DNA of 64,000 nt, from NCBI GenBank assembly GCA_013180625.2, contig SNVD02009169.1, positions 248,001 through 312,000 on the forward strand, written 5' to 3'. Shown here one piece after another: positions 32,411-41,416 of this stretch. The DNA comes from Boswellia sacra. Taxonomy: Eukaryota; Streptophyta; Magnoliopsida; Sapindales; Burseraceae. Numbering within the stretch: position 1 is the first letter of the stretch; every line of letters begins with the position of its first letter. Below the pieces are notes generated by a model. It made no database searches, was not told the DNA's origin, and saw only the letters and a list, made by a program, of their open reading frames with translations. The position numbers were made by a program, and so were the translations under genes.

Positions 32411-33020
32411 TCAGGTGTTGGGATACACAAGGAAAAGAAGTATTAAAAAAAATTTAGCCTACTATCACAAAAGAATAGTAAACAAGAAAGGCAGAAACCA
32501 TGCACCACTACAGTTAACAGAAGAAATATTACATGCACCATCAGATATTGACATGTACGAGGTACATAATAAAAACCACAAAAATAAACTCACAAAACTA
32601 ACACAAATATAATAAACATTGAATAAAGAATCCATGCACATGAGTTTCACTCAGAAATACTGCGTGCATGTCAATATAACAGTTCATACAACCAACTTGT
32701 CACATAAATTACTTATCTTTCCTATCAATTTGAAATTCCCCCAAATTTCCATAAAATCTAGGGTTTCAACATTTTCCAAAAATCAAAAACCAGTTCAGAC
32801 GATAGAGTTCTGTAACAACAAAACACTTAAAATCATTCAGAAGTCATAAAAATTAAAACATTATTGACACTACGACAAACCCAAACGACCCAAACACTTC
32901 TCAATGTGCATGCAACTGAACAAAATCTGAGGTCACTGTGGGGAGATCATTACCCGTTACTCACTATAGCTTCAACAAAATTCTTGCAGTCTGAATCGAC
33001 GATATCTACAGTGAGGTGAC
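32411..33020. other. MULE upstream region, cut by LTR element
   Basis: Expected 5' flank of the transposase gene. There are only short frames and no clear terminal inverted repeat before the LTR starts at 33021, so the MULE end is missing. Confidence 0.4.
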
Positions 33021-34430
33021 TGATAGTTGTCTATTTATGTATTACTTTTATATCAATTCGTCCATGTTTCTTTGCTATATTCCTTGGTATTTTTATGTTT
33101 TTGTGTGGTTTTGATGTTTGTAGGAGTTTTGGAGCAACTTGCACAAAAATGGAGTAAAACCCTTCATTTTCACCTCTGCTAGTCAGTGATCTTCTCGGAT
33201 TTAATTGTATTGATATACAATGAACCCGACGACATGTTATATACCGTTGGAAAGCTCTCGAAGTCTATTTTCTGGAGAAATTTACGGTTTATAAATCCAT
33301 TCAGTGTACCAAAAGTTGTAATCAAAACAGTGTGAGATGTATAGAAATATAATTCCACAAGTCACTGTAGCATGTATAATACGGGGCACTGTAGCAAGTC
33401 ACTGTAGCAGAGTATTTAAACACATTTTAGGGTTTTATTTTCATAACTTGAAGAGGGGAGAACGTGGTGGAGGCTGCAGCTCTGGAATTCTTTCATCTCT
33501 TGGAGTTCTTGAAGGAGAAAGGAAGCTTGGAAAGAGGAAGAACTACAATCCAAAGAGAATTACATCAAATTTGCTAAGTTTTTCCCTTCCCTTTCATTTT
33601 CTGGAATGTCTCCATGTTGTATTGTATTTACCACGTTCTTAAACATGTGTAACTGAATCTGAATTGGTTGAGGGTGATTTCAAAGCCCCTGATATGGTTT
33701 TTGTAAGTTGATTGTGTAAGGAATTGTTATCCAATTCTCTAATTGAAGTTGCTTGTATTCTCCCATATTTAATGCTTATGATTGCTTGCTGATTGTATTT
33801 GAGTGGCCAACTGAATATAATCTGGTTGTGATTTATTGCTAGACTAGAAATCTTGATCCGTAATTGTCTTGAATTCTAATCATTAGTAGCAAAATTGTGA
33901 TCAGAGATTACAATTGGAGAATACAACCTAAGTTAAATAATCCGAGCTTGTGTGTTTATTGCTTAGATCAACCTATCTTTCTTATCGTAATGCATCCATT
34001 GAATTAAACTTAGAGAGCTTGTTCTAGGTTGTTTAATGGATAGAGATTAAATAAAGAGCTTGTTTTATTTAACAACAAAGTAAGGAAAGATTGGGATAAC
34101 AGAGCTTGTTGTTATCTACGGTTGATAACTTCAATGCTGTAATTGGATTACAATTCTATGTTAATTCACAAATTCATATCTTGTGGCAGAGAATGAACTC
34201 TTAACCAAGTGTCTCCCATTGATTTTTTATTCAAATTTACTTTCTGTTTTGTTATTCTTTACTTGCATTCTTATTTCATTTAGTAAATCATTCAACAAAA
34301 ATCCCCCCTGTTTAGTTTATTGTTGCTGGAAATAACAAATTCAATTAGAATCAATCCTCGTGGGAACGATATCTTACTTATCACTTTATTACTTGTGCGA
34401 CTAGTATACTTGCTAGTTTCGAACGCATCA
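33021..34430 (+). repeat. 5' LTR of Athila-like element
   Basis: Starts TGATAGTTGTC and ends GAACGCATCA. Near 33363-33409 are three copies of CACTGTAGCA just before a TATA-like TATTTAAAC (33413-33421), so this is the probable promoter. Most differences from the 3' LTR are single bases. They are concentrated in the last third (about 34140-34270). Confidence 0.85.
33363..33421 (+). promoter_or_regulatory. putative LTR core promoter with triple repeat
   Basis: CACTGTAGCA occurs at 33363, 33387 and 33400, followed by TATTTAAAC at 33413. The same arrangement is present in the 3' LTR at about 43735-43795. Repeated short motifs directly upstream of a TATA-like box suggest transcription-factor sites; no factor is assigned. 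Confidence 0.4.
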
Positions 34431-34436
34431 AGTTTT

Positions 34437-34454
34437 TGGCGCCGTTGCCGGGGA
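34437..34454 (+). promoter_or_regulatory. primer-binding site, tRNA-Asp type
   Basis: TGGCGCCGTTGCCGGGGA lies 6 bases after the LTR end. This sequence is the standard plant Athila-type primer site complementary to tRNA-Asp. It starts minus-strand DNA synthesis. Confidence 0.8.
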
Positions 34455-34542
34455 TTGATTTTCTAATCGATTTGTTATTTTGTTTTCATTGTTGATTCGT
34501 ATTTTTTTTGTTTTTCTTTTTTGATTGTTTGTGTTTAGACGA

Positions 34543-35289
34543 CATGGCAGTAAACTTCCACAATTCAGTAGCCGATTTGAGCCACAACTACATTGGAGAG
34601 TAAATGAGGTAAGCACTCCGAACATTGAACAACAACTTTCTGAGCTAAACCTCTCTTGTGGAAAACATGGCTGTAGGACATATGCAGAAACCTTATGCAT
34701 GTGGGGTATATTCTACCATGGACCATCCAACCGACATGTGTCCAACTTTGCAAGAAGGAGATACAGAACAAGCCAATGCCATGGGTGGATTTCCAGGACA
34801 ACCAAGGCAAAGGTATGACCCTTTCTCCAATACTTACAATGCTGGATGGAGAGATCACCTAATTTAAGATATGGGAATCATCAACCAATTGCCCCACATC
34901 GACCACCAGGTTTCAATCAACTAAGGGTGCAGCAACCATTTCAAGCACAACCACAACTAGCACCACAACCAGCTCCACAAAATTCAGGTATGTCTCTCCA
35001 GGATATTGTTAAAGCACTTGCCACTAACACAATGCAATTTCAGCAGGAAACTAGGGCAAGTATCCAAAACCTGGAAAATCAAATGGGACAATTGGCCACT
35101 AACATGAGCAAATTTGAGAGTCAAAGCTCAGGAAAATTACCTTCTCAGCCGGTGATCAATCCAAGAGAGAATGCTAGTGCTGTAACTTTGAGAAGTGGGA
35201 AACAATTAGAGATTCCACCAAAGAAATCACAAACTGATGAAGGGGATGACACCACTTCCACCATGAACAAAACATCACTTCTAAGGTAA
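34543..35289 (+). pseudogene. Gag, N-terminal domain deleted (Athila-like)
   Basis: Sequence from 34658 encodes the Gag C-terminal half: a CGVYSTMDHPTDMCP zinc-finger-like stretch, an NAGWRDH motif (about 34840-34858) and then, after a frameshift at 34860, a Gln/Pro-rich section and TLRSGKQLE (35188-35215). The capsid-like part that should precede it is missing; only about 200 bases separate primer site and zinc finger. A consensus-like splice donor GAG|GTAAGC lies at 34608/34609. The copy cannot make complete Gag. Confidence 0.7.
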
Positions 35290-35429
35290 ATCCTAAAACT
35301 CCCATTCCTTCATATGTTACTCCTCCACCTTTTCCTAGCAGATTTGCAAAATCAAAGAAGGAGGAACAAGAACAGGAAATCCTGGAAACTTCTCACAAAA
35401 TCGAGGTAAATATACCACTTTCTGGATGC

Positions 35430-36031
35430 TATTGAGCAAGTACCTCGTTGTACAAAATTTCTCAAGGAGTTATGCACCAACAAGAGAAAGTTGAAGGGAA
35501 ATGAGAAAGTAAGTGTGGGGAAAAATGTTTCAGCTGTATTGCAAAGAAAAATTCCTCCGAAATGCAAAGATCCAGGTACGTTCACCATTCAATACACCAT
35601 TGGTAATACCAAGTTTGAAAGAGCTATGTTAGATTTAGGAGCATCATTAATGTCATGCCCCTCTTTGTATTTATGCTTCCTTGAACCTGGGACCCCTTGC
35701 GGAACTGGTATTGTAATTCAACTTGCTGTCGTTCTAATGCATATCCCAAGGGTTTTGTGGAAGATGTGCTTGTGCAGGTGAACAATTGGTTTTTCCAGCA
35801 GACTTCTATGTGTCTGAAATGGAGGTGAGACATCTCCCAATCCAACACCGGATTCTTTTGGGGAGTCCATTCTTGAAAACTGCCCGAACGAAGATTGATG
35901 TTCATGATGGCACTCTCACCATGGAGTTTGATGGCGAGGTGATTCGTTTCAATATTTTTGAGGCAATGAGGTACCCTAGTGACATGCATTCTGTTTTTGC
36001 AGTTGATGTTATTGATTCTTTGGCATAACAA
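35430..36031 (+). pseudogene. aspartic protease region (Athila-like), frameshifted
   Basis: The pre-protease motif CTKFLKELCTNKR (35450-35488) is followed by AMLDLGASLMSCPS (35623-35665), where D-L-G-A-S is the Athila-type catalytic motif. A frame change near 35770 leads to FPADFYVSEME (35790-35822) and an ILLGSPFLKTA block (35850-35883), the second conserved part of this protease family. A TAA at 36026 ends the frame. Confidence 0.7.
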
Positions 36032-39000
36032 CTTTTTGAGTTAACTCGCAAGGATGCCTTGGAAGTAGCCATTAGTGAGCACATTGGGGCAGAAAATTCC
36101 AGAGAATCGAGGAAGTTGATACAAGTGTCTAAAGAAGTGGAGAAAGCTGTGGCAAGCTTGGATGAGACTATAGCTATCACCACAAACAGGTATGATGTTT
36201 CGTACATTGAATTGCCTTTATCTAATGAGAAACTTCTACCTTCCGTGATGAAAGCACCTGCCTTGGAGCTTAAGCCTCTTCCAGATCATTTGAAGCATGT
36301 ATTCCTAGGTGAGAAAGATACTTTGCCAATCATAATAGCAAAGGGTCTTGCACCATTACAAGAAGAGAAACTCATCCGAGTGCTCCGAGATCACAAAACG
36401 GCCATTGGGTGGACAGTCGCTGACATCAAAGGTATTAGTCCAGCCGTATGCATGCACCGCATCTTGTTAGAAGAGGGATCCAAGCCCACTAGAGAAGCAC
36501 AGCGGAGGTTGAATCCTCCCATGATGGAAGTTGTCAAGAAAGAAATCCTGAAATTGTTAGAGGTGGGTGTGATTTATCCAATTTCGGATAGCAAGTGGGT
36601 AAGTCCAGTCCAAGTCGTTCCAAAGAAATCTGGTGTTACGGTGGTTTAGAATGACAATAATGAGCTAGTTCCCACTCGTATCCAAACCGGGTGGCGAGTT
36701 TGTATTGATTATCGAAAGCTCAATTCTGCAACTCGCCAGGATCACTTTCCTTTGCCATTCATTGATCAAATGCTGGAGAGATTAGCAGGTCATTCTCATT
36801 ATTGTTTTCTTGATGGCTATTCAGGATATAATCAGATTGTCATTGCCCCTGAGGATCAAGAGAAAACTACATTCACATGCCCATTTGGTACATTTGCCTA
36901 TCGACGCATGCCATTCGGTCTTTGCAATGCCCCTGCCACTTTCCAAAGGTGTATGGTAAGTATTTTCTCTGATTATGTTGAGAACATTATTGAGGTATTT
37001 ATGGATGACTTTAGTGTTTTTGGTGATTCTTTTGATAAATGCCTTGACAACCTTACCCTTATACTTCAAAGATGTATAGAAACTAACCTTGTTCTGAATT
37101 GGGAGAAATGTCACTTTATGGTAGATCAGGGTATAGTTTTGGGACATGTTATTTCTGCTAAGGGTATAGAGGTTGATAAATCCAAGATAGATCTTATATG
37201 TTCCTTACCACCTCCCACAAGTGTGCGGGATATTCGTTCGTTTCTTGGTCATACAGGTTTTTATCGTAGATTCATCAAAGATTTCTCGAAGATAGCATTG
37301 CCCCTATGCAGATTATTACAGAATGATGTGGCCTTTGAATTTGATGAGAAATGCAAAGAGGCATTTGAGAAACTGAAGGAACTCTTGACTTCGGCTCCAG
37401 TAATCCAATCTCCGAATTGGAATCATCCATTCGAGATCATGTGCGATGCAAGTGACTACGCTGTGGGTGCCGTTTTGGGTCAACGAATTGGCAAAATTTC
37501 ACATGCCATTTACTATGCATCTCGGACTTTAAATGATGCTCAACTTAATTATTCTACCACTGAAAAAGAGCTGCTAGCGGTTATTTTTGCTTTAGAAAAG
37601 TTTCGATCTTATTTGATTGGTACTAAAGTAACCGTTTATTCTGATCATGCAGCTTTGAGGTTCTTGCTCACAAAGAAAGATGCAAAACCAAGGCTTATCA
37701 GGTGGATACTCCTTTTACAGGAATTTGACTTGGAGATCAAAGACAAGAAGGGAATTGAAAACTTAGTTGCAGACCATCTCAGTCGCATTGTCCATGATAA
37801 GAATGCACTACCATTACAAGAAAGTTTTCCAGATGAACAATTATTGTCTCTAAATGTAGTAGCCCCTTGGTATGCAGATATTGTTAACTACTTAGTTACC
37901 AAAAAGCTACCACATGACTTGACTCGAGCTCAAAGAGACAAGATCGAGAACATTGCCAAGTATTACATATGGGATGATCCGTACTTATGGAAGCATTGTT
38001 CTGACCAAGTGATAAGAAGGTGCATTTCTGCATCTGAATTTAATTCAATTTTAACCTTCTGTCATTCTTATGCATGTGGAGGTCATTTCGGACCAAAAAG
38101 AACAGCCCTTAAAGTTCTTGATTGTGGATTCTACTGGCCATCATTGTTCAAAGATTCATATCTGTTCTGCAAAGCTTGTGACCGTTGTCAAAGGACAGGT
38201 AATTTAAGTGCCAAAAATCAAATGCCACAAACCCCTATACTTATTGTCGAGATTTTTGATGTGTGGGGTATTGATTTCATGGGTTCTTTTCCTTCATCTT
38301 TTGGTAATGTTTACATTATACTTGCTGTGGATTATGTTTCTAAATGGGTGGAAGCAAAAGCTACGAGAACTAATGATTCTAAAGTTGTTGTAGATTTTGT
38401 GAAATCTAACATTTTTGCGAGATTTGGAACACAAAGAGCCATGATAAGCGATAGAGGGACACACTTCTGCAACAGATCATTTGAAGCCTTGCTCAAGAAA
38501 TACAACATCACTCACAAGGTGTCTACTGCCTATCATCCACAAACAAGTGGTCAAGTTGAAGTTTCAAATTGAGAAGTCAAGTCCTTTCTCGAGAAGACAG
38601 TGAATCCGAACCGAAAAGATTGGAGCCTACGATTGAATGATGCACTTTGGGCATACCGGACTGCTTACAAGACACCTATTGGTATGTCTTCCATATAGTT
38701 TAGTCTTATGGTAAGCCATGCCACCTTCCAGTGGAGCTCGAACATAAAGCATGGTGGGCAGTAAAGCTTTGTAACATGGAGATGGATGCTGCTGGAGAAC
38801 AAAGGAAGCTTCAACTGCAAGAATTGGAAGAACTAAGAAATGATGCCTATGAGAATTCCAGAATTTACAAGGAGAGAACTAAGGCATTTCATGATAAACT
38901 GATCTCTAGGAAGAATTTTGAAGTGGGACAGAAAGTTCTTTTATTTCATTCTCGCCTCAAGTTATTTCCAGGCAAATTACGATCTCGATGGGTTGGACCT

Positions 39001-39170
39001 TTTGTTATTACTAATGTTTTTCCCCATGGTGCAGTGGAAATCAAGAGCTTAAAAAACGGATAAAGTATTCAAGGTGAATGGGCACAGGCTGAAGCCTTAC
39101 TATGAGAATTCAGTGATGCAGGATATCGATGAGGTATCTCTCTACGAGCCAACTTATCTTGATGGGTGAG
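36032..39170 (+). pseudogene. Pol: reverse transcriptase, RNase H, integrase (Athila-like)
   Basis: RT, RNase H and integrase follow in one frame with stops at 36647 and 38570, a further TAG near 38697, and a frameshift near 38707. RT shows [34 protein letters not shown] and the catalytic FMDD (about 37000). RNase H shows CDASD (37444-37458) and TEKELLAV (37559-37582). Integrase has the H-H-C-C finger (38060-38190), then [15 protein letters not shown] and the Glu in GQVEV (D,D,E). The 606-codon frame 36752-38572 is unbroken. The C-terminal part (38731-39063) has the WVGPF..V motif. Nearly complete but formally inactive. Confidence 0.88.
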
Positions 39171-39603
39171 GACAGATAACGTCAGGCTGAGGACGTTAAA
39201 CCAAGCGCTTATTGGGAGGCAACCCACTGTTTTTGAAACATAAATAAAAGAGACAAAGAAAAGAAGGTAGTATTGATCAATTTTTGTGTTTCGAGGAGAT
39301 TCCTCTCATGGGCTATTATAATTGATCAGGTTTTATCTCTCTTTGCCATTTGTCTCATTTTCTTTGTTGTTTGTTTTTGACTTTCATTTGCTCTTGTGTT
39401 TTTATTTCTTTTATGTGTCTCTATTTTCTTTTCTTTTCTTGTGTTTAATTTGATTATTCCGTGCTTCAAGTTCAGTTGTGCAACAGCTTGAGGAAACATT
39501 CAAACGGAGTTGAAGCCATTGTTCGAAGGTTTGAAACGTGCATATCTGGGAGAAGAACAAACTCAATCGCATTATCGGTAATATCTCTCCTTTTCTTCTC
39601 TTC
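39171..39603 (+). other. post-pol untranslated region
   Basis: Contains the conserved Athila-type AGCGCTTATTGGGAGGCAACC block (39207-39227) and a long pyrimidine-rich tract (39330-39460) ending in several CAG triplets (about 39470-39490), which could serve as a splice acceptor for the downstream cargo ORF. No coding motif is seen. Confidence 0.45.
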
Positions 39604-40158
39604 ATGGATGCTGATATCTTTCTATCGAACCTTCGTAAATATTTCCCTTCACTTCCTCAAAATGCTGTGTTTAAAATTTATAAAGTACGGATGACTAGAC
39701 TTTGGGCATTGATGCTCCTAAATGTGCCTGCTGATATCCGATGGCTTATCGAAGCCAAGGTGAGATTGTCCGGTGAGCCGGACATTAATCTCGCAAAATA
39801 CATGCCTGGTCTAGGAAAGAGCTACTACGCCAAGAGGCGAAGAGCGAAAAGGTTACAAGTATGTTATAAATGTGCTAGATGGAATTGTAACCAGACTTGT
39901 CGTTCATTAGGTTTTGCGTCCAGGAATAGAGAAGATAAACTTTCATTTATTAAGAATGGTTTGAGTAATGAGTCGCTGGATAATGTTTTGTTAACTCTCG
40001 AGTCACATTCTTGTGGACTTGTTCAGCGTGAATTGCTTAATCTATGGACACAATTTCCTGATGAATTGCAGTGTTATAGTCTAGGGAATCTGACTAAAAA
40101 CGACCCTGTTTGCCAGTTTATAAGAAAACTGGATGGGAAGCAAATCCCCGACTCATAG
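39604..40158 (+). CDS. small basic cysteine-rich protein, virus-like (retrotransposon cargo)
   Basis: An intact 184-codon frame starting MDADIFLSNL; the in-frame ATG at 39538 is less likely because 39604 follows a pyrimidine tract. Residues 76-83 (AKRRRAKR) form a strongly basic patch, directly followed by Cys 87, 90, 95 and 99 (C-x2-C-x4-C-x3-C). The order hydrophobic N-terminal helix, S-x-YA-x-RRRAK, four Cys recalls the cysteine-rich nucleic-acid-binding proteins of carlaviruses and relatives, several of which suppress RNA silencing. That likeness is from family knowledge and the Cys spacing is shorter, so it is not proven. The last 26 codons overlap a block shared with the sister element (57842-57925). 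Confidence 0.55.
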   Translation: MDADIFLSNLRKYFPSLPQNAVFKIYKVRMTRLWALMLLNVPADIRWLIEAKVRLSGEPDINLAKYMPGLGKSYYAKRRRAKRLQVCYKCARWNCNQTCRSLGFASRNREDKLSFIKNGLSNESLDNVLLTLESHSCGLVQRELLNLWTQFPDELQCYSLGNLTKNDPVCQFIRKLDGKQIPDS

Positions 40159-40225
40159 AAGGCGTTTCAGCCGTTACTGGACGTAAAACCAGAGGAAGAT
40201 GTGAGCCACAATCACAACTACTTGT
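40080..40225 (+). repeat. block shared with sister element (57842-57990)
   Basis: The segment covering the end of the cysteine-rich ORF and its 3' flank is about 85-90 percent identical by eye to 57842-57990 in the gag-only element. It includes AAACGACCCTGTTTGC and GGAAGATGTGAGCCACA. In the sister the equivalent C-terminal codons contain an internal TAG. It marks a common 3' module of this retroelement family. Confidence 0.7.
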
Positions 40226-40383
40226 ATATTTGAATGTGTGTTGTTGTTGTAGAATTTTTTTCTTGTTTCGTTTGATCTGATTATCAATGTTGTTTTTGTG
40301 TTGTTGTTGTTTGTTGATTTTGTTTGTTTTAATTTCAAGTTTTCTTTTTGACAAACCATATGACTACCCTATGGCATAAGTAC

Positions 40384-40640
40384 ACGTGGGAGACAAGTGT
40401 GGAGGTTTTGTCAACCTCCACCGAAAGTGTATCTCTATTTTTTATGCTTCACGTGGGAGACAAGTGTGGGGGGTTTGTCAACCCCCGCCGTAAGTGTATC
40501 TCCATTTTCCATGCTTCACGTGGGAGACAAGTGTGTAGGTTTGTCAAACCTCGCCGAAAGCATATCTCATTTTTTCAAATCTTGGGGCGATAAATCTGCA
40601 TCGAGCAACCCCCACCGAAAGTATGTCCCCATGTGTCAAA
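40384..40640 (+). repeat. 67-bp tandem repeat with conserved hairpins
   Basis: Units begin at 40384, 40451 and 40518 (ACGTGGGAGACAAGTGTG), with a degenerate fourth to about 40640. Each contains an inverted repeat: GGAGGTT/AACCTCC (40401-40419), GGGGGTT/AACCCCC (40469-40486), AGGTTT/AAACCT (40537-40551). One stem position changes A-T to G-C with both sides altered, which supports selection for an RNA or DNA hairpin. It lies between the two cargo genes, 126 bases or more before the LOG start. Confidence 0.7.
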
Positions 40641-40765
40641 ATTTGAGAGTTTTATGGGTGTATATATACATTCTGCATATTTTCATATGTCATTCCATAA
40701 CCTGTCTTGCAATTGAAAAGCATAATATCTAACGTGTCTTACACAAGATTAGAGCACTTGTAGAA

Positions 40766-41416
40766 ATGGAGAAAACACCAATTCGGCGATTCCGCAATAT
40801 ATGCGTATTTTGCGGATCGCAATTTGGTAAAGATGGAGAGTTTACCACAGCAGCTCTTGATCTTGGTAGGACATTAGCTGCGAGGGGTATTAATTGATTT
40901 ATGGAGGGGGTAGTCTTGGGTTAATGGGGTGTGTGTCGACAGCTGCATCCCTAGGAGGGAGCAAAGTTCTCGGCATTATCCCTAAACCTTTAGCTGTACG
41001 AGATATCGTAGGCAACACAATCGGGGAAGAGTTACAGGTCTCTAGCATGCATGAGCGTATTGCACATATGGTCATTAAATCTGATGCAGTTATAGCTTTG
41101 CCCGGTGGTTATGGTACATTAGGGGAGATATTTCAAATCACCTCTTGGGCACAGCTAAACATCCATCGAAAACCCTTTGGTTTGTTAAATGTTAATAATT
41201 TTTTTGATGGTTTGTTGTCCTTTCTTGATCAAGCTGTAGAAAAAAAATTTCATCTCACCGTCAGCAAGGCAAATGCTGGTTACAGCTTCAACTGCAGGAG
41301 AGTTAATTGACAAACTACAAGAATTCGTCTATTCACCTGATCCACCAATGGCTCGGATAAATTGGTTTGGAGAAGGCAACAAAAGGCGTCAACTGGATTT
41401 AACCCTCCATCTGTAA
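40766..41416 (+). pseudogene. LOG-like: LOG-type cytokinin riboside monophosphate phosphoribohydrolase, intronless, with two indels
   Basis: A full-length (651-nt, 216-residue-equivalent) gene from ATG 40766 to TAA 41414. LOG enzymes hydrolyse cytokinin riboside 5'-monophosphates to active free bases in the cytosol. Visible: CVFCGSQFG near the start, YGGGSLGLMG (40899-40928), SSMHERIAHM (41041-41070) and the signature PGGYGTLGE (41101-41127), then WAQLNIHRKPFGLLNV. Plant LOG genes have introns; this copy has none, so it arose from mRNA. A missing base at about 40894 and an extra one at about 41252 shift the frame and compensate each other; 139 codons (40894-41310) are open between. It may be recently decayed or carry assembly errors. 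Confidence 0.85.

Larger units (their letters stand above)
27326..33020 (-). mobile_element. Mutator-like element (MULE), degenerate
   Basis: Contains a minus-strand MURA-type transposase pseudogene and a plus-strand GRF zinc-finger ORF. The left end at about 27326 begins CGGGTAAATATCACGACC, a pattern seen at MULE termini. The matching right terminus is not found: the element is cut at 33020 by the LTR of the Athila-like element. A 146-bp foldback is inserted at 30085-30230. Confidence 0.7.

Noticed and set aside
33337..33642. 101-codon frame in the 5' LTR, repeated at 43822-44016
   Set aside because: LTR sequence with no domain; the two LTR copies differ in frame, so no coding constraint is seen.
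36821..37147. 108-codon minus-strand frame
   Set aside because: Antisense shadow of the reverse transcriptase.
40348..40732. Two overlapping frames of 81 and 111 codons
   Set aside because: They run through the 67-bp tandem repeat, whose period is not a multiple of three; the hairpins explain the structure better.
40766..41416. LOG gene as an ordinary host gene
   Set aside because: It has no introns, lies between integrase and 3' LTR of one element, and is flanked on both sides by family-specific blocks.
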